Shown piece after piece: positions 25,265-32,065 of a DNA stretch of 35,072 nucleotides. A program made the translations under genes and the position numbers. Numbering within the stretch: the first letter of the stretch is position 1; every line of letters starts with the position of its first letter. The notes beneath the pieces were generated by a model that saw nothing but the letters and a program-made list of their open reading frames with translations, did no database searches and was not told the DNA's origin. The stretch comes from Deltaproteobacteria bacterium (GTDB lineage Bacteria; Desulfobacterota; JADFVX01): the NCBI GenBank assembly GCA_029860075.1, contig JAOUBX010000046.1, forward strand, positions 1-35,072, in the 5' to 3' direction.

Positions 25265-25352
25265 TATCGCTTTGACAATTGGCTATACTAAGTAACAAGC
25301 AATGCCAACTTCCGTTTCCAGGAGTCCGGCAGGCTCCTATGGTAAAGGCTTT
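25265..25352 (+). repeat. Possible diverged relative of the fold-back element's right half
   Basis: The order GCTATACTA, CCAACTTCC, GTTTCCAGG, TAAAGG, T-run parallels GCTACACTA, CCAATTGTC, ATTTCCAGG, TTAAAGG, T-run in the right half of the 24525-24716 element. A small hairpin (AGGAG / CTCCT) is inserted after CCAGG. It lies in the 169-base gap before the lytic transglycosylase gene. The similarity is patchy. Confidence 0.3.
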
Positions 25353-25392
25353 TTTTCTTTACTTACATTAACCTTGTCATTACCGATAAGCG

Positions 25393-27660
25393 ATGAAAAC
25401 AATCCTTTTCTCAAACATACTTTCCTTCTTTTTCATCATTATTTTATTCTCTGCCACGACCATTTTTGCTTCCAAACCTGAGGAATCCTCATTTGTTATT
25501 CATGAAAAGGAAGCGATGAAAGAGGATAAAGAATGCAGAAACCCCATAAGTTGCTTTTCAACGGCTATTTTTTATATGGAAGAGGGCCGCAGGGAAAAGG
25601 GGCTTTTACTTTTAAAAAAGATCGAACTCCTCTATCCTTTTACGACCTGGAAAACACGGGCCGCCTATATTCAGGGAAGGGAACTTCTCCGCGCAGGCAG
25701 CCCGGAATCGCTTCTTTATCTGGAAGAAGCAATGGCATTGACCTCAATCAGGGATTATGTTCTCCTCGATCTTGCCATGGCCTACAGGCTTGCCGATAAA
25801 AATGAAGAGGCCCTTGCCTTGTACAGCCGTCTCCTTGATGAATATGGAGAATCTCTTTTAAGGGAAAAAGCGCTTTTTGAAAGATCGATGGCTTTAATCG
25901 ATGCAGCTAACTGCCTTGCAGCGATTAAGCAGCTTGAAGACTTTATCGAGGAATTTCCAGGCAGTGAGTTTGTTCCTGATGCCATGCTCAATATGATTCA
26001 GTGTGCCATAAAATCGAACCGCGAAGCTGAGATTAATTATTCCATAAAAAAGCTGCGAACTTTTTACCCCATATTGCCCCATGATAAGGAAGAGGAAGCC
26101 AATGAGATCCTCTCAACGATAAGTGACGCCAAAGTTGCTGCTCTTGCATTCAGTAAAGAAGAGCGGTATGAGCGCAGCAAAGCCTTTTATAAGCATGGCA
26201 TGTTTAAGCAGGCCGTGGACAGCCTTGGCCCTTTAAGTACTATGAAGGATGGCAGCGTCATTTATTTCGCAGCTAAAGCCCTCTTCCGGGCCAGAAAATA
26301 TAGTGAAGCCAGGTTCATGTTGAGAAAACTTTTTATTTTAAAAAATGAAGGGGAACATATCTCGGCAATTCTCGACGGTTACCGGCTTCTGGCGAGGATT
26401 GGCCGAAGGACCGGTAACGGCGCTCTCATAAATGAAGCGGAAAGGGCCTTGAATGAGCTTGCTCCTGCCGGTAAGCAGCGGGGTATGGTTCTGCTTTATA
26501 GGGGAGGAGATTACGAAGACAGAAAGAGATACAATAAAGCGTTAACTATTTACAGGACCATCTTTTCGGAGATCGAAAGCAGCAATATTGTTGCAAATGC
26601 TCTCTGGCGTTCAGCCTGGATCAGGTACAGGATGGGAAAATATAAAGCGGCCATGAGGGATTTTGCATCATATCCAAAAAAATTTCCAAATGGCTACAGA
26701 TATAGTGACTTTCTTTACTGGCGTGGGAGATGTGAAGAAAAACTGGGCAAGAGGAAAAAAGCAAAGGCCACTTACAGGAAGATAGTCGAAAGAGGAGGGG
26801 CTGGTTATTATAATTACGCGGCCCTTGAGAGACTCGATAAAATAAGCAGAAAAAAGAAGAAGGCTAAAAAAGGAGTTCCTTTAAATGACGTGAAAAAAAA
26901 GGCAGCCCTATTAGAAATAATGCCTCCTCAAATAACTGCTGAAAGAGCTTATAGGGCAGCGGAAGAACTGCTGATCCTGGGGCAAAAAAAAGAGGCCGTC
27001 AGTGAACTGGAAGTGCTGGCAAAAAAATACGCAAAAAATGAATTATTTCTTATTAAAATAATCGGCTTAATTTACCGGTCGGGAGAATTTCATAAAACCT
27101 ACATGATTGTGCAGAACTACTTTAGCCACATTTATGGAGGGGCCTGGAAAGATGCCCCTTATGAGATAAAGACACTTGCCTTTCCTCTGCCTGTTGTAAG
27201 CTACGTTGAAAAGCGGCAGCCATCGGGTTCGGCAGACCCCTATCTTGTGGCTGCCGTCATGAGAGAAGAGAGCGCTTTTGATCCAATGGCCCTCTCGCCT
27301 GCCGGTGCCATGGGCTTAATGCAGATTATGCCTGAGACGGGAAAATACCTGGCTAAGAAATACAAAAAACGTCCTTTCCATAAGGACCATCTCTTCGACC
27401 CTGATACGAGCATCCGTTTGGGGGGGCTTTACCTCGGGCAGTTGAAGAGACGTTTCAAGGGGGATATTGTTTATACCATCGCCAGTTACAACGCAGGACC
27501 GACGGCAGTTGCCAGGTGGGTAAAAAAGAACCGGATGGAGAAGGATGAATTTATTGAAACCATCCCTTATAACGAGACCAGGGCTTATACGAAACGGGTG
27601 TTAAGGAGCTATTCTCAATATCTCAAGCTGGCGGGTAAAGAGATTCCTGATCTTTTTTAA
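25393..27660 (+). CDS. Soluble lytic murein transglycosylase (Slt70-like) with TPR region
   Basis: 755 residues. A signal peptide (about 1-26) is followed by a long helical TPR-like superhelix (about 60-560) with repeats such as YNKALTIYRTIF and RKKAKATYRKIVE. The C-terminal SLT catalytic domain (about 605-740) has REESAFDP with catalytic Glu626, GAMGLMQIMPET and IASYNAGPTAV. It cleaves the MurNAc-GlcNAc bond of peptidoglycan to 1,6-anhydro ends in the periplasm. It is longer than E. coli Slt70 because the helical part is larger. No signature of a cognate secretion system sits beside it. Confidence 0.95.
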   Translation: MKTILFSNILSFFFIIILFSATTIFASKPEESSFVIHEKEAMKEDKECRNPISCFSTAIFYMEEGRREKGLLLLKKIELLYPFTTWKTRAAYIQGRELLRAGSPESLLYLEEAMALTSIRDYVLLDLAMAYRLADKNEEALALYSRLLDEYGESLLREKALFERSMALIDAANCLAAIKQLEDFIEEFPGSEFVPDAMLNMIQCAIKSNREAEINYSIKKLRTFYPILPHDKEEEANEILSTISDAKVAALAFSKEERYERSKAFYKHGMFKQAVDSLGPLSTMKDGSVIYFAAKALFRARKYSEARFMLRKLFILKNEGEHISAILDGYRLLARIGRRTGNGALINEAERALNELAPAGKQRGMVLLYRGGDYEDRKRYNKALTIYRTIFSEIESSNIVANALWRSAWIRYRMGKYKAAMRDFASYPKKFPNGYRYSDFLYWRGRCEEKLGKRKKAKATYRKIVERGGAGYYNYAALERLDKISRKKKKAKKGVPLNDVKKKAALLEIMPPQITAERAYRAAEELLILGQKKEAVSELEVLAKKYAKNELFLIKIIGLIYRSGEFHKTYMIVQNYFSHIYGGAWKDAPYEIKTLAFPLPVVSYVEKRQPSGSADPYLVAAVMREESAFDPMALSPAGAMGLMQIMPETGKYLAKKYKKRPFHKDHLFDPDTSIRLGGLYLGQLKRRFKGDIVYTIASYNAGPTAVARWVKKNRMEKDEFIETIPYNETRAYTKRVLRSYSQYLKLAGKEIPDLF

Positions 27661-27794
27661 CCCCTAAGTCCGGCTGGCTTCTGGCGGGTGCGATTTCCCC
27701 TGGATTGCTGCGGGATGGTTGAATGTTTTTGCTTTTTTTAAATAATGATTAAGTCAAGTTGGTCAAATGTCAAAGGTTTATAGGAGGCTGCAAA

Positions 27795-28109
27795 ATGATT
27801 ATCACAAATATTGAATCGGTACCGGGAAAGACAATTGTTGAGCATTTTGGAATCGTATCGGGAAGTACCGTCAGGGCAAAGCATATAGGCCGGGACTTTA
27901 TGGCCGGCCTTAAAAATATTATCGGAGGCGAACTAAAAGGCTATACGGAGCTTCTTCAGGATTCAAGAAATCAGTCTGCAGAGCGCATGGTTGAACAGGC
28001 AAAGCAAATGGGAGCCAATGCCATCGTTAATGTTCGATTTGCCACTTCATCTGTTGCCCAGGGAGCGTCCGAGCTTTATGTTTACGGTACGGCTGTGAGA
28101 GTTGAATAG
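27795..28109 (+). CDS. YbjQ/UPF0145-family protein (cytosolic paralogue)
   Basis: 104 residues from the ATG at 27795, which has AGGAGG 7 bases upstream; an earlier in-frame start 36 bases upstream lacks this. It matches the YbjQ family throughout: an N-terminal strand pair, GLKNIIGGELKGYTELL, then MGANAIVNVRF and a final YVYGTAVRV. The family forms small oligomeric rings and is sometimes labelled 'heavy-metal-binding domain', but its role is not established. It is first in a three-gene set with a membrane-anchored paralogue and an M48 protease. Confidence 0.88.
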   Translation: MIITNIESVPGKTIVEHFGIVSGSTVRAKHIGRDFMAGLKNIIGGELKGYTELLQDSRNQSAERMVEQAKQMGANAIVNVRFATSSVAQGASELYVYGTAVRVE

Positions 28110-28127
28110 TGAGGGAGGTCAATTGCC

Positions 28128-28580
28128 ATGTTTGAATTAATAGTATTCCTTATACTGACTGCTGCCGGTTATATAATGGGTACCTTAGCCGAGAAGAAGC
28201 ACTACAAGTCCATTGAGGCGAGGGAAAAGAAATTTATCAAGATGGCTGCCGTTAATTTCAAAACCCTTCCTTCGGGGGAAATAAAGGCATCAAGGTTTGC
28301 TTTAGGTAACGTAGTGGTTTCCATTGATTATTTTAAAAGAATCCTGGCAGGGCTCAGGAATATTTTTGGTGGAAGTGTGGCTTCTTATGAAACGCTCGTT
28401 GACAGAGCGAGACGTGAGGCCATATTGAGAATGAAAGAGAGCGTTCCTGGAGCCGATATGATCATCAACGTGAGGATAGAGACGTCGACTATCGGAAAAA
28501 ATGCCAACAGGAGAAAGCAGATCGGGAGTGTGGAAGCCCTGGCCTATGGTACGGCAATCAAGTTTAAGGAAAAAGCTTGA
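28128..28580 (+). CDS. YbjQ-family protein with N-terminal membrane anchor
   Basis: 150 residues. One membrane helix (about 3-22) and a basic linker lead into a second YbjQ domain (about 45-148): GLRNIFGGSVASYETLV, GADMIINVRIETS and EALAYGTAIKF align with the first paralogue. It is longer by a Lys/Arg-rich insert before the last strand. GAGGGAGG precedes the ATG. Its stop codon overlaps the TTG start of the M48 gene by 4 bases. The pairing of a soluble and a membrane-tethered copy suggests a mixed ring or a recruiter at the inner membrane (inference). Confidence 0.85.
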   Translation: MFELIVFLILTAAGYIMGTLAEKKHYKSIEAREKKFIKMAAVNFKTLPSGEIKASRFALGNVVVSIDYFKRILAGLRNIFGGSVASYETLVDRARREAILRMKESVPGADMIINVRIETSTIGKNANRRKQIGSVEALAYGTAIKFKEKA

Positions 28581-29404
28581 AGTATACTCCCAAAGCGCTT
28601 GAAGGGAACGTTAATGTAACAAACGTGTCTCCCGTTAAGGAGTTTTTTGTCCTTATGGGGGGAGTCCTTGCCATCGTGATTATTATTTATGCTGCCCTCG
28701 GTATTGCAGTAGACCAGATGGTAGAGCGCATACCGCAGAAGATGGATTCACTTCTTGGTGTCGTTTTTTCGGCAAAGTTTTCAGATGAAAAGAGAAGTGA
28801 CGATGAAATTAAACTCCAGAGGATGGTCGATGAACTCATCGAAAAATATCCTCAAATGGGAAGTGACTACAGGGTTCATATTGTTGATTCCAGAACGGTA
28901 AATGCCGTTGCCATGCCGGGCGGTAATATCATTATTTTTTCACAGCTTTTAAGTGAAATAGAGTCGGAAAATGAACTTGCCTTCATCCTTGCCCACGAAC
29001 TGGGGCACTTTGCCAACAGGGACCACCTTCGTGGATTGGGCCGGGGACTTATCCTTATCGCTCTTTCCACTATGATTATGGGTCAGGACAGTGCCGCCAC
29101 GGATTTCCTCATGAATTCTCTGGTTACAGCAGAAATGAAGTTTTCTCAATCCCAGGAAAAGTCAGCCGATGCCTTTGCCCTTGAAATGCTTAGTCGCAGA
29201 TATGGGCATGTATCAGGAGCCGGTGATTTCTTTAAAAGGTTAAATTCGAAGAATAAGGCGGGTAAAATACGCTATTATTTTGCCTCCCATCCTCATCCCG
29301 AGGACAGGATAAAGGCGCTTGACAGGCTGGTTAAGGAGAAAAATTATTCTATGGGAGAAATAAAAGGGGTTGAGAAAAACCTGTTGCCATCAGGGCAAGA
29401 GTAA
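28577..29404 (+). CDS. M48-family zinc metallopeptidase, membrane-anchored
   Basis: 275 residues starting at a TTG that overlaps the upstream stop (TTGA). One membrane helix (about 24-46) precedes the catalytic domain. HELGH (140-144) gives two zinc ligands and the catalytic Glu; E194 in QSQEKSADAFAL is the likely third ligand. NAVAMPGGNIIIFSQLL and SHPHPEDRI near the C-terminus are typical of the Ste24/LoiP/BepA-type M48 peptidases. It probably cuts damaged or misfolded envelope proteins. Tight coupling to two YbjQ proteins suggests these control or guide it. Confidence 0.92.
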   Translation: MKYTPKALEGNVNVTNVSPVKEFFVLMGGVLAIVIIIYAALGIAVDQMVERIPQKMDSLLGVVFSAKFSDEKRSDDEIKLQRMVDELIEKYPQMGSDYRVHIVDSRTVNAVAMPGGNIIIFSQLLSEIESENELAFILAHELGHFANRDHLRGLGRGLILIALSTMIMGQDSAATDFLMNSLVTAEMKFSQSQEKSADAFALEMLSRRYGHVSGAGDFFKRLNSKNKAGKIRYYFASHPHPEDRIKALDRLVKEKNYSMGEIKGVEKNLLPSGQE

Positions 29405-29418
29405 CTGAATAAAATGGT

Positions 29419-29450
29419 TATGGATTGATTTATCAATCATTAAATCCATA
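29419..29450. terminator. AT-rich hairpin between the M48 and PilZ genes
   Basis: TATGGATT (29419-29426) pairs with AATCCATA (29443-29450), and an alternative inner stem TTGAT/ATCAA lies within. It overlaps the last codons of the PilZ gene and sits just after the M48 stop. Weak, but suitably placed for convergent genes. Confidence 0.35.
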
Positions 29451-29780
29451 CTCATAAATGAGGAATTCAATAAGCTCGCTATCGATAATATCGATCCCTT
29501 CAATTTCGAAACCCGTTGCGTAATAGTCGGGATTAACATCCTTTTTGCTCCATTTACTGACAGCCCTGCAATTAATCTTGTCTCTTCCATCTACCTCGTC
29601 AGGGAGAACAATTTCGAGTTGAAAATGTTTGTTTGCTTCGATCATATCCCTGGTTATGACCATAATGCCTTCTTTAGAGATATCCACCAGATGCGCTGAA
29701 AAGAGGGGGTTCGATTTATCATGAACCTCTGAAAAGTAAATAATATGCTTCCTCGGCAGTCTTCTCTCATTCTTCCCCAT
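29433..29780 (-). CDS. PilZ-domain protein (c-di-GMP receptor fold)
   Basis: 115 residues from the ATG at 29780, chosen because AGGAGG lies 9 bases upstream; an ATG six codons earlier overlaps that site. One PilZ domain with both ligand motifs: RRLPRK near the N-terminus (RxxxR) and DISKEGI (D/NxSxxG type) about 30 residues later. It therefore probably binds c-di-GMP and acts as a cytoplasmic adaptor. It stands alone, convergent with the M48 peptidase gene. No target protein is suggested by neighbours. Confidence 0.85.
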   Translation of the reverse strand: MGKNERRLPRKHIIYFSEVHDKSNPLFSAHLVDISKEGIMVITRDMIEANKHFQLEIVLPDEVDGRDKINCRAVSKWSKKDVNPDYYATGFEIEGIDIIDSELIEFLIYEYGFND

Positions 29781-29855
29781 CTCCCATACCCTCCTCATGT
29801 CCCGTTATTCTCTATAGCAGATAATCATAACGCAAAATAGAATATTGTCAAACGA

Positions 29856-29926
29856 GAAACTATAATAAATCAAACTATGTTTTCAAACCGGAAAGGAGGG
29901 ATTTTTTGCAAGGTCAAGGAAATCAA
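29856..29926 (+). repeat. Dispersed intergenic repeat, copy B
   Basis: Matches 12203-12273 (opposite strand) at 63 of 71 bases, from GAAACTATAA to GGAAATCAA, then similarity stops abruptly. It lies in the gap of about 350 bases between the PilZ gene and the secreted orphan. Short frames follow it, for example one beginning MAVHFSSPFMGF with 29 codons near 29989, with no sign of being genes. Confidence 0.7.
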
Positions 29927-30180
29927 TGATTTATCAAGGTATCTTCCCGATTATGAATCGCATTATTTCGCATAGGGCCTCTTTCTCATGGCGGTTCATT
30001 TCTCTTCTCCTTTTATGGGTTTTGCCGAACTAATTGGGAGTATCGATGGGCTCTACCTTTTTCAGCCATTAAATTGATTTTATGGAAATGATGGTATACT
30101 AACTGATAAGATCAATCCTATTCATTATGAAAGGTATCGCGGGATATAAGCCATTTGCTTGCATCCTGCTGCGGTTAACT

Positions 30181-30669
30181 ATGAAAATGACAACTAAACA
30201 ATTTATGGCATTTATTACGTTATTGATTTCTTTCCCCTGTTTTAAAGTTTATGCAATTGGAGGAGGGGAAGCGATAAATCAAAAAGTAACTTATTATAAA
30301 AATGGAAAAGCAATTATGCTATTTGATGCTAATGACAAAGATAGAGAAAAAAATCTCATTTTAGCCTGTGAAGAATTTCTGGTTACCGGGAATGACAGGC
30401 TTAAACTATTTGTAACTAACGAATTACTAAAAAGAAGTAGAGAGTTAGGGGCGCTGGAGATATCATACGGCACGCCAAAAAAAATTAAGATTTATAATAA
30501 GTCAATTTCCGTCAAAAAATTGTTTTTGCCTTTAAAAGGAAAGTTTTCTGCCTATCCCGCTATTTTTTACGAAACATTCCCCTCGAAAGAAAGAGGCGTT
30601 ATTGTTAACATTAAAGGCAAGGACATTTTTAAGAAAATTGTTGAACAATTAAAAAATAGTGGTCAATAA
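30181..30669 (+). CDS. AT-rich secreted protein of unknown family
   Basis: 162 residues from the ATG at 30181, which starts a good signal peptide ending KVYA/IGGG; an ATG at 30127 would add 18 residues and spoil it. The rest is a Lys-rich mix of helices and strands (YYKNGKAIMLFDANDKD, ISYGTPKKIKIYNKSISVKK). I recognise no family. Codon use is much more AT-rich than neighbouring genes, and it stands between two gene-poor gaps with a repeat on its left, which hints at recent acquisition. No clear ribosome site; a TATACT box lies around 30093. Likely real because of length and signal peptide. Confidence 0.6.
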   Translation: MKMTTKQFMAFITLLISFPCFKVYAIGGGEAINQKVTYYKNGKAIMLFDANDKDREKNLILACEEFLVTGNDRLKLFVTNELLKRSRELGALEISYGTPKKIKIYNKSISVKKLFLPLKGKFSAYPAIFYETFPSKERGVIVNIKGKDIFKKIVEQLKNSGQ

Positions 30670-30921
30670 TAGCCTTGTGTTTTATTTCAGGGCTATGGAA
30701 AATAATAGAAACAAGGCCTTTTACTGCCAGGAAGCAATTGCCTCACAACAAGCGGATTAGTCAATAATAGAGTAACTATCGATGAATATTAGGGAGATAT
30801 TCCAGAATCATCATGGAATTTTTGTTTATATTTGTTGATATTATTGCCCTTTTATGGGATAAGGACTTTAGCAAGGCTTTTTTAATAATGGCCGCTGCCG
30901 TTAAACTAAATCAGGTTCATA

Positions 30922-31602
30922 ATGACGGATACCAGAAAAAATATCGGTGATATTCTTCTTGATGAAGGGATTATCACCTCGTCCCAACTGAGGCAGGCTG
31001 TTGACCGGCAAAAACAGATGGGAGGCAAACTGGGGCAAAACTTTATCGATCTGGGCGTCATTGGAGAGGGAACTCTCCTTAAGTACCTGGCTCGCCAGTT
31101 CAACATACCCTGTGTGGATCTGACGAAAATTAAACTGGACCCTGAAAAATTTCCCCACTTATCTCCTGAAATGGGAAAAAAGTATGAGGTCATGCCCCTT
31201 GAGGAGAGAGAGCATGGCGGGAGGAAATACCTCTTTCTGGCTATGATTGAACCTGAAAATATGCTTGCTATAGAAGAGATTGAATTCCTGACGGGTTATA
31301 CCATAAAACCTGTTATAGCCACCGATGCCCAGATAACGAGCGCTGTATCAAAATATTTCAATGGTGATAATTGGGTAGAAATCCCCCCCCTTAAAGAAAA
31401 GGTTGAAACCGTTCATCCACGGGATATTGAAAGAATGCATGACGATTCTCAAATCGAAAGGATGGAAACGGATAAAAGAGCAGGGCCCATGGAAAAAAAT
31501 GTTGAAATGCTGGCCATGTTCAGGCTGCTTCTGAAAAAAGGCGTTTTTACAAAAGATGAATTTTTAAGGGAAGTGAAACACCTGAAAGACTGGAAAAAAT
31601 AG
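30922..31602 (+). CDS. Stand-alone MshEN-domain protein, possible c-di-GMP receptor
   Basis: 226 residues. The N-terminal domain matches the N-terminal domain of type II secretion/type IV pilus ATPases (GspE/PilB/MshE). It has two 24-residue motifs at 7-30 and 36-59 separated by exactly 5 residues, the MshEN layout known to bind c-di-GMP. Motif 1 has Asn in place of the first Arg, motif 2 has Lys (KLGQ), so affinity is uncertain. IPCVDLTK and DAQITSAVSKYF complete the domain (to about 148). No ATPase follows. The rest is a charged linker and a short helical C-terminal domain (about 190-226). It may act as an adaptor or a decoy for pilus or secretion machinery. Confidence 0.8.
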   Translation: MTDTRKNIGDILLDEGIITSSQLRQAVDRQKQMGGKLGQNFIDLGVIGEGTLLKYLARQFNIPCVDLTKIKLDPEKFPHLSPEMGKKYEVMPLEEREHGGRKYLFLAMIEPENMLAIEEIEFLTGYTIKPVIATDAQITSAVSKYFNGDNWVEIPPLKEKVETVHPRDIERMHDDSQIERMETDKRAGPMEKNVEMLAMFRLLLKKGVFTKDEFLREVKHLKDWKK

Positions 31603-31621
31603 TCGGGCAGGTCTCTAAAAC

Positions 31622-31653
31622 TTTAGCGAAAGCTTAAAGCGCCCAGCGCTAAA
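31622..31653 (+). repeat. Inverted repeat between the MshEN and DUF2845 genes
   Basis: TTTAGCG (31622-31628) and CGCTAAA (31647-31653) with AGCGC repeated between. It could be a weak terminator or an attenuating hairpin for the DUF2845 gene, which starts 22 bases later. No T-run. Confidence 0.3.
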
Positions 31654-31674
31654 CAGATTGAGAAGAGTTAATCA

Positions 31675-31977
31675 ATGAAAATAACAGTATTTGCAGTAGC
31701 TATCTCCTTCACACTTGCAATCATGACTGCCCCTTCATATGCCGATAAACGATGTGGCGGTGATTTGATTTCCACCGGTAAATTAATGTATGAAACGGAA
31801 GAAAAATGTGGTGAACCCTTATCAAAAGAAAGAGTAGGGGAAGTGAGATACCTGGTGGAAAAGGGCAAGGTTGAAAGGGTTATTTATATTACTGAACTGG
31901 TGTATAAGGAAAGCGGTGGTTACTATGTGCTTACCTTTGAGGGAAGCAGACTGATAAAATCTGAATTCCTGAGATAA
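31675..31977 (+). CDS. DUF2845-type small exported protein
   Basis: 100 residues with a signal peptide (about 1-23, ending SYA/DKRC). The mature part, RCGGDLISTGKLMYETEEKC followed by GEPLSKE, fits DUF2845: two conserved Cys about 18 residues apart that may form a disulfide, then four strands (VRYLVEKGKVERVIYI, YYVLTFEGSRLIKSEF). Such proteins are common as small periplasmic proteins of unknown function, related in pattern to SmpA/BamE-like folds. GAGAAG precedes the ATG. It lies 72 bases after the MshEN gene. Confidence 0.8.
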   Translation: MKITVFAVAISFTLAIMTAPSYADKRCGGDLISTGKLMYETEEKCGEPLSKERVGEVRYLVEKGKVERVIYITELVYKESGGYYVLTFEGSRLIKSEFLR

Positions 31978-32000
31978 AGATAAAATTATTTTCAAATGTG

Positions 32001-32041
32001 AAGCCCGAAGGCAGGAGGTTTGCCCTTCCACCTTCCGGCTT
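32001..32041. terminator. Hairpin between convergent genes (DUF2845 / giant surface protein)
   Basis: AAGCCCGAAGG (32001-32011) pairs with CCTTCCGGCTT (32031-32041) with one mismatch. It sits 24 bases after the DUF2845 stop and 25 bases before the end of the large minus-strand gene, so it can serve both. U-runs are weak. Confidence 0.5.
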
Positions 32042-32065
32042 ATGCGTACTTATTCCGGAAGCCCC

